A stretch of DNA of 64,000 bases from Danxiaibacter flavus (lineage in GTDB: Bacteria > Bacteroidota > Bacteroidia > Chitinophagales > Chitinophagaceae): positions 1 through 64,000 of the forward strand of contig NZ_JAULBC010000001.1 of the NCBI RefSeq assembly GCF_041060425.1, read 5' to 3'. The translations under genes were made by a program, and so were the position numbers. A model generated the notes under the pieces. The model saw only the letters and a list, made by a program, of their open reading frames with translations. It searched no databases and had not been told where the DNA came from. The stretch's first letter is position 1, and each line of letters opens with the position of its first letter. Positions 1 to 9,415 of the stretch are shown one piece after another.

Positions 1-1
1 C

Positions 2-394
2 AGTGTTGTAAACACAAACATCTTCCATGATTCCGTAACACAAGTGATGAATAATAATATTGTGAAAGTGATCAGGGATAGTACAACCTATTGGTATGAA
101 AATAATATAAAGTTGCAGGATAGTATTTTCCTCACAGTGAAGGCTAAAGGTGATTCTCTGTCCAGTGACAAGTTCATTGACGTGATGAGTAAAGACGGAA
201 CCAAGCATGTAGGCGACAGCAGCTTGCTGAAATATGCAAGGTTGCAACTAAACATGAAGCTAGTGGCAGATAGTGTTGTAAACACCAACATCTTCCGCGA
301 TTCCGTGACGCAAGTAATGAATAACAATATTGTGAAAGTGATCAGGGATAGTACTACGTATTGGTATGAGAACAATACAAAGTTGCAGGATAGC
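2..394 (+). repeat. 270-bp in-frame tandem repeat
   Basis: The sequence from position 2 is repeated from position 272 with few changes (AGTGTTGTAAACACAAACAT versus AGTGTTGTAAACACCAACAT). The period is 270 bp, or 90 codons. The second copy is recognisable to about 394, and the array probably continues upstream of the window. Confidence 0.85.
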
Positions 395-1408
395 ATCATT
401 CAGACTGTACAAGCAAATGGAGTAACTATTAATAACACAACTCCGAATGTGTTAAATGTTACGGGCGCGAAGCAGGCGTTAACAGCGACCAGTATCGGTA
501 TCCAGGCTGGGATTGCAAACACCGTCATGGTGACAGATGCAACGGGTAAGGTAAACTGGGTAGATCCGCTAAATATACCAATGAGCGATTGGAAGTTGGA
601 TGGTAATACAAATGGTGCTATCAAAACGCTTGGCACAAAGGATGGGTTTGATTTACCATTCATTACAAACGGTATTGAAAGAGCAAGACTTACAAGTGCT
701 GCTGCATCTGATACAGCAAACTTCCAGCTTGGATCAAGTGCGGGCTTCACCCGGCTGTGGTTCCATAAAACTGCTACAGCCAACCCGTGGCCATCACACA
801 TTAAACTTTATGATGGTGGCAGCAACAACAGCGTTTATGGGTTTGGTGTATCAGCAGACCAGCTTAACTACTTCTCCGGTTTTGGTGCTCATGTATTCCA
901 TACAGGTGCAACAAGCAGCCTTGTTGAGCGCATGCGTATAACGCCGACGGGTAATGTTGGAATCGGAACTGCGAGCCCCACTGCGATGCTGCATATAATA
1001 GGAAATGCAAGAATAGAAAGCATTCCAAAAGGCGCGGCGACAGACAGTCTTGTGACAGCGGACGCTGCCGGAAATATTCGAAAAGTAGACAAATCTTCAA
1101 TTAACGCGACAATGAATATTGTTAGAAAAACTTCCGATTATACCCTGGATGCTGCTTCTGATAATGTAGTTCTTGTTGATGCTTCTTCAGCAGCCACTAT
1201 TAAAATAACTGTACCGGATGGGGTTGCGACAGGAAGAGTATTTACAATAAAACGTGTAGATAACTCAGCCAACACTGTAACGATCGGCTTTGCCGGTTCA
1301 GGTGCGACGGTGGATGAAACAGACACCTCCATCTCCGTTGGTAACAAGGTTACCTATCAAATCATTACAGAAGGCAACAATAAATGGCAGACAATATCCA
1401 GATTTTAA
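2..1408 (+). CDS. Tail-fibre/adhesin-like surface protein, 3' part only
   Basis: The frame is already open at the left edge, so the gene starts outside the window; an internal ATG at 44 is not the real start. The first ~130 residues seen are a tandem repeat with a 90-residue period (NIFRDSV, KVIRDSTTYWYENN). A central region is followed by the motif RMRITPTGNVGIGTASP near residue 310, which is common in Bacteroidota tail-fibre-like and adhesin-like proteins. The last ~90 residues look like a beta-rich C-terminal domain ending in a stop at 1408. The three genes downstream share the GxVGIGT motif, which suggests one surface-protein locus. The function is not known; surface attachment is an inference. 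No other phage genes are nearby. Confidence 0.7.
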   Translation, partial: SVVNTNIFHDSVTQVMNNNIVKVIRDSTTYWYENNIKLQDSIFLTVKAKGDSLSSDKFIDVMSKDGTKHVGDSSLLKYARLQLNMKLVADSVVNTNIFRDSVTQVMNNNIVKVIRDSTTYWYENNTKLQDSIIQTVQANGVTINNTTPNVLNVTGAKQALTATSIGIQAGIANTVMVTDATGKVNWVDPLNIPMSDWKLDGNTNGAIKTLGTKDGFDLPFITNGIERARLTSAAASDTANFQLGSSAGFTRLWFHKTATANPWPSHIKLYDGGSNNSVYGFGVSADQLNYFSGFGAHVFHTGATSSLVERMRITPTGNVGIGTASPTAMLHIIGNARIESIPKGAATDSLVTADAAGNIRKVDKSSINATMNIVRKTSDYTLDAASDNVVLVDASSAATIKITVPDGVATGRVFTIKRVDNSANTVTIGFAGSGATVDETDTSISVGNKVTYQIITEGNNKWQTISRF

Positions 1409-1466
1409 CGGCCATGAAATACGGCGCGGGTAACTGGCCTGCGCCAATTTCAGCAAATCCAAGTAT

Positions 1467-2486
1467 ATGAAAATGTGTTTTAAATTACTAATGCTGGCGC
1501 TGGGGTGCATGTTAAGTGCAAAAAATTATGCACAAGCCGGCATAACAGGCAACTCGCCCGACAAGTCGGCGATACTGGATATCAATGCACCAGATAAGGG
1601 CTTATTGATATCTTTCGTCAACCTGTCATCAACAACCGATGTAAGCGGAATTGCCGGACAAAATCCTGCCCGCGGCCTTTTGGTTTACAATAATTCGATT
1701 TCTGAAATTCCCGGGCCAAACGCTGTCATGCCAGGGTATTATTTTTGGGAGGGAGGTAAATGGAACAAGCTCGCAACATTTGGAGATATGAATAATACTG
1801 CCTGGAGTGTAAACGGAAATGCGGGAACCAGCCCCTCTACAAATTATGTAGGAACCGCAGATAATAACGACCTCCGGATAAAAACCAATAACATTGAGCA
1901 AATGCGGATCCAGGCTGATGGCAAAGTTGGTATTGGAGTGATGACCCCGGGCTTCTTGCTGGAAACAAGCAGCGATACAAAATTCGGAGGCAACCTGTTT
2001 CTCAATAAGGCGGTTAATGCACCTTTGGATAATGTATCTCCGTTGGTGCGTGACAATAACACCGGACAGGTATATACAATATCTTCTTCTTCCGGAAACA
2101 CAAAGCCATTTAGCTATGTAAAATATTCAATTACGGTTAATCGTGACTGGCTGAGTAATTTTAATACCAACATTTCGATAAATGATTATACGGTAGTGGT
2201 TGTGGGGTATGCATTGAATGAACCTGATATGTACGGGATGGGAATGACATACAGCGGCACATTTTCCTCTCAACAGGTGTATGCTTTCCAGAGCGGATCA
2301 ACCTGGCGTCTATATGCTGATTATACCATGGGTGACACCTGGCCTTATACACCCGCGGTTCATGGTACGTGGGATATCTACTGTCTTGTAATTAATAACT
2401 CAATGCTTACATCCCTGCAGGATCAGTCATTCGATCTCGGAGGAAGCGATGTCGGACAGGCCACTGCAGCTCCTGACGGGCTTTAA
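1467..2486 (+). CDS. Secreted tail-fibre-like protein, paralogue 1 of 3
   Basis: The 339-residue protein has an N-terminal signal peptide (hydrophobic to about residue 20, ending near NYAQA). An early SPDKSAILDI block and a YYFWEGGKWNKL block follow. The DGKVGIG motif lies near residue 150, and the C-terminal region of ~130 residues contains the GTWDIYCLVINN block. The next two genes repeat the same order of blocks, so the three arose by tandem duplication. The start is the ATG directly before a Lys and a hydrophobic stretch. Export is well supported; the role (surface structure or adhesin) is inferred. I see no type IX secretion C-terminal domain. Confidence 0.75.
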   Translation: MKMCFKLLMLALGCMLSAKNYAQAGITGNSPDKSAILDINAPDKGLLISFVNLSSTTDVSGIAGQNPARGLLVYNNSISEIPGPNAVMPGYYFWEGGKWNKLATFGDMNNTAWSVNGNAGTSPSTNYVGTADNNDLRIKTNNIEQMRIQADGKVGIGVMTPGFLLETSSDTKFGGNLFLNKAVNAPLDNVSPLVRDNNTGQVYTISSSSGNTKPFSYVKYSITVNRDWLSNFNTNISINDYTVVVVGYALNEPDMYGMGMTYSGTFSSQQVYAFQSGSTWRLYADYTMGDTWPYTPAVHGTWDIYCLVINNSMLTSLQDQSFDLGGSDVGQATAAPDGL

Positions 2487-2513
2487 TTTCAAACATTTAA
2501 TACATGATTTTGT

Positions 2514-3518
2514 ATGAAAAGACTGTTGAAAATGATATTGCTAATATTGGGCTTGAATAGTAATACGCTCCATGCTCAGGTGGGCATGATGACAAACTCG
2601 CCAAGCAAATCAGCTGCGCTGGATCTTAGTAAATCAAACAAAGGGTTATTAATTCCAAAGATAAGCCTGCAAAATACCAGTGATGTAAGCGCCATCAATG
2701 GGAACAACCCTGCATCCTTTCTTTTGGTTTATAATACGAATGAAACCATTACAGGAGCAGGGGCCGCAGGAGTTGGCTTTTATTATTGGGAGAGTGGCCT
2801 TTGGAAAAAACTGATCACGTATTCCAATGTGAATGATAGTACATGGCATCTGCAAGGGAACACTGGCACGAATACGCAAAACTTTCTGGGCGCGAGTAAT
2901 GGAAGCGATCTTGTCGTAAAGACAAACAATACAGAGAAATTTCGGATCGCATCAGATGGGAAGGTAGGAATAGGCACGGGCACTCCTCAATATAACCTTG
3001 AAGTGACCGGTGATACAAGAATTACAAGCGACTTTTATTTGGGAACAACAGCCCGTGCGCCACAGTCTGGTACGGCTCAGCTGGTCCGTGATAACGTTAC
3101 CGGTCAGGTGTTTACAGTTGCCGCGTCTTCGGGCAGTTCTAAAGCTTATAACTATGTAAAATATACGGTGAGGAACGTTAAGCAGGATTTGCTTTCAGAT
3201 TTTGATACAAAAATATCATCCACCGATTATACTGTGATGATTGTCGGATCTTCTTTTGCTGCTAGCCAGGGCATGAAGATGCTGCCATCTTATAATGGCA
3301 CATTTGCTTATCAGTCATTATATGCACAGTCGTCTGGCGGTACCTGGCATTTGAAGGCAGATTATGTTGGCGGTACAACTTTTGACAACAGCAATGGAAA
3401 TTGGGACATCTATTGTCTCGTGATTAATAATGCGCTTGTTGTTGATTTGCCTGACCAGGTATTGGATATGCAGGGAAATACCACAGGTAGCTTCACATCA
3501 GCTCCAGGTGGGTTATAA
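2514..3518 (+). CDS. Secreted tail-fibre-like protein, paralogue 2 of 3
   Basis: The 334-residue protein starts 27 bp after paralogue 1, so the two are probably co-transcribed. It has a signal peptide ending near TLHAQ, then SPSKSAALDL, GFYYWESGLWKKL, DGKVGIGTGTP and a C-terminal region with NWDIYCLVINN and a terminal APGGL. The central and C-terminal blocks are the most conserved among the three paralogues, while the linkers differ. The function is unknown; it is probably an exported surface or structural protein. Confidence 0.75.
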   Translation: MKRLLKMILLILGLNSNTLHAQVGMMTNSPSKSAALDLSKSNKGLLIPKISLQNTSDVSAINGNNPASFLLVYNTNETITGAGAAGVGFYYWESGLWKKLITYSNVNDSTWHLQGNTGTNTQNFLGASNGSDLVVKTNNTEKFRIASDGKVGIGTGTPQYNLEVTGDTRITSDFYLGTTARAPQSGTAQLVRDNVTGQVFTVAASSGSSKAYNYVKYTVRNVKQDLLSDFDTKISSTDYTVMIVGSSFAASQGMKMLPSYNGTFAYQSLYAQSSGGTWHLKADYVGGTTFDNSNGNWDIYCLVINNALVVDLPDQVLDMQGNTTGSFTSAPGGL

Positions 3519-3544
3519 TTTTTACCGATTAATGTGAATTGATC

Positions 3545-4573
3545 ATGATAAAAAGTATTTTTTTTCGGCTTTTATTAATCTTCAATATTGGCTTTCTGGC
3601 CAGTAATACTACGAATGCGCAGGTTGGGCTTATCGCAAACAATCCCGATAAATCTGCCGCTTTGGATTTGAGCAATGCGAACAAAGGATTTCTTCTTCCA
3701 CGTGTGTCATTAATAAACACATCAAGCCGAACCCCGATAGTAAATAATTCTCCGGCACAAACGCTGGCTGTATTTAATATCAATAGTGGAATACAAGGTA
3801 TCGGCGCTTCAGGAACGGGCGTTTATTATTGGGATGGCATCCTTTGGAAAAAATTAATAAGCTATTATGATGGAAGGGATTCAGCCTGGAACATCAACGG
3901 CAATCCTAATATTGATTCACGTAAACATTTTTTGGGAACTACAGACAATGCAGATCTAATTATAAAAACGAATGGCGCAGAACGATTTCGTGTTACTGTA
4001 GGAGGAAAAATTGGTATCGGTACAGCGAGTCCCCAGTCCATGCTGCATGTTAATGGCGATACAAAAGTCGGAGGGAATTTGTTTTTAGATTCAGCAAGCA
4101 TTGTACCGCCGGCAGGAGTTTCCAGCCTCGTTAGAGACAATACAACAGGGCAGGTTTACACCGTCGTGTCATCAACAGGTAACAGCAAACCCGTAACCTA
4201 TGTAAAGTTCAGACTAACAAATGTAAACGAAGATAGCATGGTAGTCAATTGTGATACGAAAATACCTACGGGGCAATATACGTTAATGGTTGTGGGGTCG
4301 TCCTTCTCAAGTCCCGATCCCGCTGATGGAATGAAAATGATAACAGGATACACAGGAACCTTCGCCCCGCAGGTTGTATATGCATTTATGCAAAATAACA
4401 CCTGGAGGTTGGCCGCTGATTACAAAGGAGGTAAAACGTTTTCCAATTCCAGGGGCACATGGGATATTTATTGTATGATTGTCAATAACACGATCATTAA
4501 ACAGCTGAGCAACCAGATATATGATACGGGTGGTTATTCTTCTGGCACTGGTACAATGCCAGGTGGGCTGTAA
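3545..4573 (+). CDS. Secreted tail-fibre-like protein, paralogue 3 of 3
   Basis: The gene lies 26 bp after paralogue 2. The ATG at 3545 is preferred to an in-frame TTG at 3539, because it directly precedes Ile-Lys and the hydrophobic signal segment (ending near TTNAQ). It has the same block order as its two neighbours: NPDKSAALDL, GVYYWDGILWKKL, GGKIGIGTASP, then GTWDIYCMIVNN and a terminal MPGGL. The function is not recognised. The conserved tail suggests that all three assemble with the same partner or are exported in the same way. Confidence 0.75.
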   Translation: MIKSIFFRLLLIFNIGFLASNTTNAQVGLIANNPDKSAALDLSNANKGFLLPRVSLINTSSRTPIVNNSPAQTLAVFNINSGIQGIGASGTGVYYWDGILWKKLISYYDGRDSAWNINGNPNIDSRKHFLGTTDNADLIIKTNGAERFRVTVGGKIGIGTASPQSMLHVNGDTKVGGNLFLDSASIVPPAGVSSLVRDNTTGQVYTVVSSTGNSKPVTYVKFRLTNVNEDSMVVNCDTKIPTGQYTLMVVGSSFSSPDPADGMKMITGYTGTFAPQVVYAFMQNNTWRLAADYKGGKTFSNSRGTWDIYCMIVNNTIIKQLSNQIYDTGGYSSGTGTMPGGL

Positions 4574-4682
4574 TTACCAACGCCTAAAGTTGCTCTACTG
4601 CATTACAGAAGGTGCATGATGCTGTTTTAATTCACCTCTGCTTTGGATGTAAAGTCAGATTGGAATTTGCAGCGCTTGTACG

Positions 4683-7574
4683 CTATCTGTTCCAGTCCCG
4701 AAGCAGCATATTGAGTTTTGGCTGATTTACCAATCGTTTATTAATCCTGTTCAGTGTGGTGTCCGAAATAAACCAGTTCATGGCATAAGGTGGTTCTTTG
4801 TCGTATCTTAAATGGAGTGGATCTTTTTGCCATTCTTCCCTGTCTTCATACAGGGAGATTAAATGATAATCAGCCTTGTTAGCTGAATAGGTATTGATGT
4901 CGCTAATAAAATGCTTTAACCTTTCATCATTTACTGTTGTTTGCATGTCGTACGCACCGGCAATGGTGAGTAGCGGGGAAAACAGATCGTTCTTGATGGG
5001 TGCCACAGGTTTAATGTTGGAAGAATCTGCATCGATCGGGCTATTCACAATATGCAGTATTTTAAAATGCAGACGTTTCACCTGTTTATATAGTGTGCCG
5101 TTTTTTAGGCTGTCATCTTTCGCAATATTGATGATACCGCGAATGGTTTCCTGTACAACGCCTGCACCCGAATTGTCAAAGTATCCGCCATCTACAAAAT
5201 AATTGTCACCTATTCTTCCTGCCGGACTCAAATAAGGAAACCTGGCGCCTAATATAGCTCCTGAAGCCAGGCTAATATCTTCATTGTTGTTGAGAAGCGA
5301 AAGCACATTTATACGTCCGTTAAAATAAGTGGAATCAATATTGAGATTGGTCACTACTCCCGGATTACCATCCTGCATGCGCGTAGTATTTACAAACAGT
5401 ACAGGCATTAAAAACTTTCCATTGCTCAATGCGGCGAATTCTGAAAGCGTATCAAAAAAGGGAACATTATAAAAAGATGGATCCATTGCACGTGAAGATT
5501 TTTCAAATGATTCTTCAAGGGCAGCTCCTCTGTCGCTGGTAGAACTGGTATGAAAAATATACTTGAAGAAATCCGGCCCAAGCATGCGGGCGAAGGTGTA
5601 AGTAAAATAATCCTGTTTCAAAAAATCTTTAGCGCTTAACTCATAGGACTTACCCTTTTCTACCTGCTTGTTCCTTAGTAAAGAAAAGAACGTAGCTACG
5701 CCAACTCCGCCTCCTGAGGTGCCGGAGAGACAGAATACGTGATCAGAAAATTTGACGGCTCTGCCCGTTGAATCTGTAAGTCTGACAATGGAAGCATCCT
5801 CTAATTTTCCCAATACCGCTGCCGTCCAGTAACCAGATCGTGAAGCGCCACCATTAGCCATAACAAAATATACATCAAACTCTCCCGCGCTGGTATCAGA
5901 TAATGGTACCTTTTCGTTCAGCCATTGCTGCAGGTATTCGCGTAAATGAGGCCGGTTCTTGTAGTCGTTGCCAACAGACTTTAGTTCGATCGTTCTAATA
6001 TTATGCGTTTCTTTCATTCCCAGGAAAAAAGCCAACAATAATATAATGATATGAAAGCTTATGCCGTATTTAACAGAAAAAGCGGTGACGATGTTTCCGA
6101 ATAGCAACAAAACACCAAAGGCAAGTATGATAAAGGGAAACGGACCGATCTTTCTGGAAAATCCTAAGTTGTAGATGCAGGCGATATAAAGAATAATCCC
6201 GATGATGCCAATCCAAAGAAACCATTTGAAGTAACCTGTTTCAACGCGTGGAATACAAAAGAAATCCATTATTTTTTCAAGTCTTGTTCGCGCTGATTTG
6301 GGCTCTTGCTTTGTCTCGATTCTAACCGCAACGATTTTCTTTTCTATTTGATCGCGACGAAGATTGATGTACAGGTTAAAAACAATATGAAGAATGAGCA
6401 ATAGACCAAGTAAACTAAGAATAGCTATCTTTTCAGTAAAGGCTGCAAGAACAAGCAATATCAAAAAAATAACGAGTGCTGCCCAAAACAAGGTTCTGAA
6501 ATTTTTCTTTCGGGATGAGTCTTGCAGCATCAAAATTTTCACCAGCCAACGGTTAATAAAATAGAGCAGGAAAATAAGTAACAGTAAAAGCACGAATGCT
6601 TCCCGGGAGCTAATAGCGTAGTTGAGTATGGGGAGTTGAAGCACACACAACTCCAGTACTACAAAGCAGGCGTTGCCGGTAAGTCTCGGAAAGTAATCAA
6701 GAAAATTCTTTCTAATGTCGAAAAAGTCATTCCCTTCGTCAAATTTTTGCTCAGCCACTTCGTCGGTCATGTTGCATGCTTTCTCAAGAATGTCCTTCTC
6801 TTTTTTCTTCTTGATATAAGCAATGATGCGTGATGAATACCAGGTGATGTATACCCAGAATCCTATGGCAATAAAGAAAATAAAGCGAGAATAATTTAAT
6901 GAGAAGATGGTGCTTGATTTATTCTCCGTAAAAGCCACAACAATATCTTTTCCCTGTCCTGCAAGCCAGAAGCAATAGATGGCGAACAGAATAAACAACA
7001 ATGCAGGGAAAAACAGCCACGACGCCTTTAGCAATCCTGAGAAATACCTCAATATTTGCATCACCGTGTCTATTGAAAAGAAATGTTTTGGAAAAAGAGA
7101 AATGACAAGCGGAATGACACCCATTGCAAGCAGTATCCATTTTATGCGCGTAAGCCACCGCATGTCAGAAACGGCGCCACTTGTTGTTACATATTTATAT
7201 ATAGTATGATCCTGGTAAGCATCCAACGCGGTGCCGGCAAGAATAAACAGTATGCCGACCCGCAACCACTGTCTCAGCCATTTTTTTTGAGCGGTCGTGC
7301 TTCTGAAATAGAGACAAAGACATAGATAAATGCAGTAAAAAATCATCAGCACGTAATCCAGCTTCACGATATTTTTTACCGCGGTAGTTTTCCGTTCGCT
7401 TTCGCGCCAGCTATTCATTATTTGGGTAGAGACTTCAGGCGTACCGCGGTTGAATGCCAGGTAATCCATTTTGTTGTCGCCGCCCGAAGCAATCATGTTT
7501 TGCCCATCAATCAAAACCAAAATAACGATTACGGCAGTTAAGACAATCATTGAGACGGGGAGCGAAATTTTCAT
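4683..7574 (-). CDS. Polytopic membrane protein with C-terminal patatin-like phospholipase domain
   Basis: The 963-residue protein has about a dozen hydrophobic segments in its first ~530 residues. A patatin-like domain follows: oxyanion-hole motif NGGASRSG near residue 566, nucleophile elbow GTSGG with Ser620, and VDGGYFDN with the dyad Asp795. All catalytic motifs of the family are present, so it should be an active lipid acyl hydrolase. Patatin domains are usually soluble; fusion to such a long membrane region is less common and suggests action on membrane lipids in place. It is transcribed divergently from the GH32-like gene and has no clear operon partner. Confidence 0.8.
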   Translation of the reverse strand: MKISLPVSMIVLTAVIVILVLIDGQNMIASGGDNKMDYLAFNRGTPEVSTQIMNSWRESERKTTAVKNIVKLDYVLMIFYCIYLCLCLYFRSTTAQKKWLRQWLRVGILFILAGTALDAYQDHTIYKYVTTSGAVSDMRWLTRIKWILLAMGVIPLVISLFPKHFFSIDTVMQILRYFSGLLKASWLFFPALLFILFAIYCFWLAGQGKDIVVAFTENKSSTIFSLNYSRFIFFIAIGFWVYITWYSSRIIAYIKKKKEKDILEKACNMTDEVAEQKFDEGNDFFDIRKNFLDYFPRLTGNACFVVLELCVLQLPILNYAISSREAFVLLLLLIFLLYFINRWLVKILMLQDSSRKKNFRTLFWAALVIFLILLVLAAFTEKIAILSLLGLLLILHIVFNLYINLRRDQIEKKIVAVRIETKQEPKSARTRLEKIMDFFCIPRVETGYFKWFLWIGIIGIILYIACIYNLGFSRKIGPFPFIILAFGVLLLFGNIVTAFSVKYGISFHIIILLLAFFLGMKETHNIRTIELKSVGNDYKNRPHLREYLQQWLNEKVPLSDTSAGEFDVYFVMANGGASRSGYWTAAVLGKLEDASIVRLTDSTGRAVKFSDHVFCLSGTSGGGVGVATFFSLLRNKQVEKGKSYELSAKDFLKQDYFTYTFARMLGPDFFKYIFHTSSTSDRGAALEESFEKSSRAMDPSFYNVPFFDTLSEFAALSNGKFLMPVLFVNTTRMQDGNPGVVTNLNIDSTYFNGRINVLSLLNNNEDISLASGAILGARFPYLSPAGRIGDNYFVDGGYFDNSGAGVVQETIRGIINIAKDDSLKNGTLYKQVKRLHFKILHIVNSPIDADSSNIKPVAPIKNDLFSPLLTIAGAYDMQTTVNDERLKHFISDINTYSANKADYHLISLYEDREEWQKDPLHLRYDKEPPYAMNWFISDTTLNRINKRLVNQPKLNMLLRDWNR

Positions 7575-7932
7575 GGATGCAAGTTTGAGTAGATAAAGCG
7601 TTTGTTGATTACTTGGTATGATGCAACTTGTCTGTAAGTAATATCCAAAAAAAAGCGGAGAAATGCAATACGCTCTTAAATGGGGTTTGGCAAGAATAGG
7701 TCGCCACTAAAAGTAAAAGCCACCAGTGCTTGTTTGTTGCTCATGAAATCATCTTAACTAAGTAACATGTTGTCTTTTCAAATCGATGTTTTATTTGTTC
7801 CGGGTTGGCATGGATTGTTGTATTATTTTTATATTGGTTAATACACCTGTTGGTCTTGCGGTAAAGTGAAGATTGTTAAAATAGAAACTGGCACATCTAT
7901 AACTATTTCACGTAAATTAATAAACCATATTC
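7575..7932. other. Divergent intergenic region
   Basis: This 358-bp AT-rich spacer lies between the patatin gene (minus) and the GH32-like gene (plus). It must hold both promoters, but I cannot assign a convincing -7/-33 pair. It has none of the heptad repeats seen in other spacers. Confidence 0.5.
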
Positions 7933-9399
7933 ATGCATAAGCTTGTCATAGTAATCACAATGCTCTTCTTTGTATCAAAAGCTGACGCACAGTTCAGTGT
8001 TAATTTTCAGCCGGACAAAGAACCAACAACGGCTATTCAGTATTTCAAACCAACCGGTAATCTATTTGTGGGCGACTGTATTCCCTTTTATCATGAAGGA
8101 ACTTATTACTTGTACTGGCTGCTGGACTCTGGCCACCATTCGGCTTTAGGAGGTTTAGGTGGGCATCAGTGGACGTTGAGCACATCCAGGGATTTGAAAA
8201 CCTGGAAGCATTACCCTGTGGTATTAGGGATTGATGAAGCCTGGGAGAAATCCATCTGTACAGGTTCCGTTGTATATTATAACAAGAAGTTTTACGCGTT
8301 TTATGCTACAAGATTGATTGATGCGTCCGGAAAAGTGAATGAGCAACTGAGTTACGCAATTAGCGATGATGGCATTCATTTCAAAAAGCAGCAGCCGAAT
8401 CCGTTCTACACTTCGGCGCCGGGTTACAGTAAAAGAAATTTTCGCGATCCGAAAGTGACTGTTGATGCACAGGGAAAATTTCATTTGTTTGTGTCTTCAT
8501 CTACTGAAAAATCTTTGCTGAGAGGGAATGGCGCGCTCGTACATCTTACTTCAACAGATCTTAAGAACTGGGCTGTGGAGTCGCCGCTTATTTTTGGTCA
8601 GCGCGATGTGCCTGAATGTCCTGACTATTTTGAATGGCATGGGTGGTACTATCTTATTTACGGTCGTGGAGGGAACACTTTTTATCTGAAATCCAAACAA
8701 CCGTACGGGCCCTGGGAATATCCGCGCTACCAGGCGTTGGATGAAGATTGGGTGAACGTGGCAAAGACTGCTCAGTTTAACAATGACCGCAGAATAGTGG
8801 CAGGATGGATCCCGAGTAAAAAAGACAGTAAAGATGATGGGTATGAAATTTTTGGCGGAAATATTGTTTTACGGGAGTTGAAGCAGGAAAAAGACGGAAC
8901 GTTGTATACATCTTTCCCAACGGAAACGATGCCTGTCTCAGGTTCTTTGGTTCCGATAAGCGCGGTAATGGATAGCCTGGTAAAAAAGAATGCGCAGGAT
9001 AATTTTACCATTCAGTCCTACGGCGGCCAAAGTGCGGTAATTTTGGAAAACATACCTGTTAATTCAAGCATCAGTTTTGACGTAGAGCCGGAAGGAAATA
9101 TTGAAGAATACGGTGTTTATTTGCACGCCAGTCCTGGAAGTTCAGACGGATATAAATTAGCGTTCTCGCCCGATAATCTCACGGCGAGCCTGGCCGGATC
9201 TACCATCAAAGCTGTTGATGGGTTAAATAAAAAAATCACTGTACAGGTAATTATGAAAGGGGATATAATTGATGTTTGTATTAACGGAAAAAGATGTATT
9301 GTAAACAGGTTATACGAACAGAAAGGTAGTTCGCTGGCATTGTTCGCCAAGCACGGTAAAGTAACGTTCAGTTCTATAAAGATTGCTCCGCTTCAATAA
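7933..9399 (+). CDS. Secreted GH32-like glycosidase (clan GH-J)
   Basis: The 488-residue protein has a signal peptide (cleavage probably after ADA, residue 19). Its N-terminal half looks like a five-bladed propeller: Asp48 in NLFVGD as candidate nucleophile, the FRDP motif with Asp172 and VPEC with Glu228 as candidate acid/base. This Asp/RDP/EC triad is the GH32 signature. The usual WMNDPNG motif around the nucleophile is degenerate, so substrate specificity may differ from classic levanases and invertases. The C-terminal ~150 residues resemble the GH32 beta-sandwich. The downstream ROK kinase fits a route in which released fructose or a related sugar is phosphorylated. No transporter is linked. 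Confidence 0.7.
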   Translation: MHKLVIVITMLFFVSKADAQFSVNFQPDKEPTTAIQYFKPTGNLFVGDCIPFYHEGTYYLYWLLDSGHHSALGGLGGHQWTLSTSRDLKTWKHYPVVLGIDEAWEKSICTGSVVYYNKKFYAFYATRLIDASGKVNEQLSYAISDDGIHFKKQQPNPFYTSAPGYSKRNFRDPKVTVDAQGKFHLFVSSSTEKSLLRGNGALVHLTSTDLKNWAVESPLIFGQRDVPECPDYFEWHGWYYLIYGRGGNTFYLKSKQPYGPWEYPRYQALDEDWVNVAKTAQFNNDRRIVAGWIPSKKDSKDDGYEIFGGNIVLRELKQEKDGTLYTSFPTETMPVSGSLVPISAVMDSLVKKNAQDNFTIQSYGGQSAVILENIPVNSSISFDVEPEGNIEEYGVYLHASPGSSDGYKLAFSPDNLTASLAGSTIKAVDGLNKKITVQVIMKGDIIDVCINGKRCIVNRLYEQKGSSLALFAKHGKVTFSSIKIAPLQ

Positions 9400-9415
9400 A
9401 TTAAATGGTTGATGT

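Noticed and set aside
2..4573. Prophage tail-fibre cluster
   Set aside because: No capsid, terminase, portal, lysis or integrase genes are next to it; these fibre-like proteins are common on Bacteroidota surfaces.
4683..7574. Patatin effector of an anti-phage system
   Set aside because: No nucleotide cyclase or other defence gene is linked, and the long membrane region does not fit CapV-type effectors.
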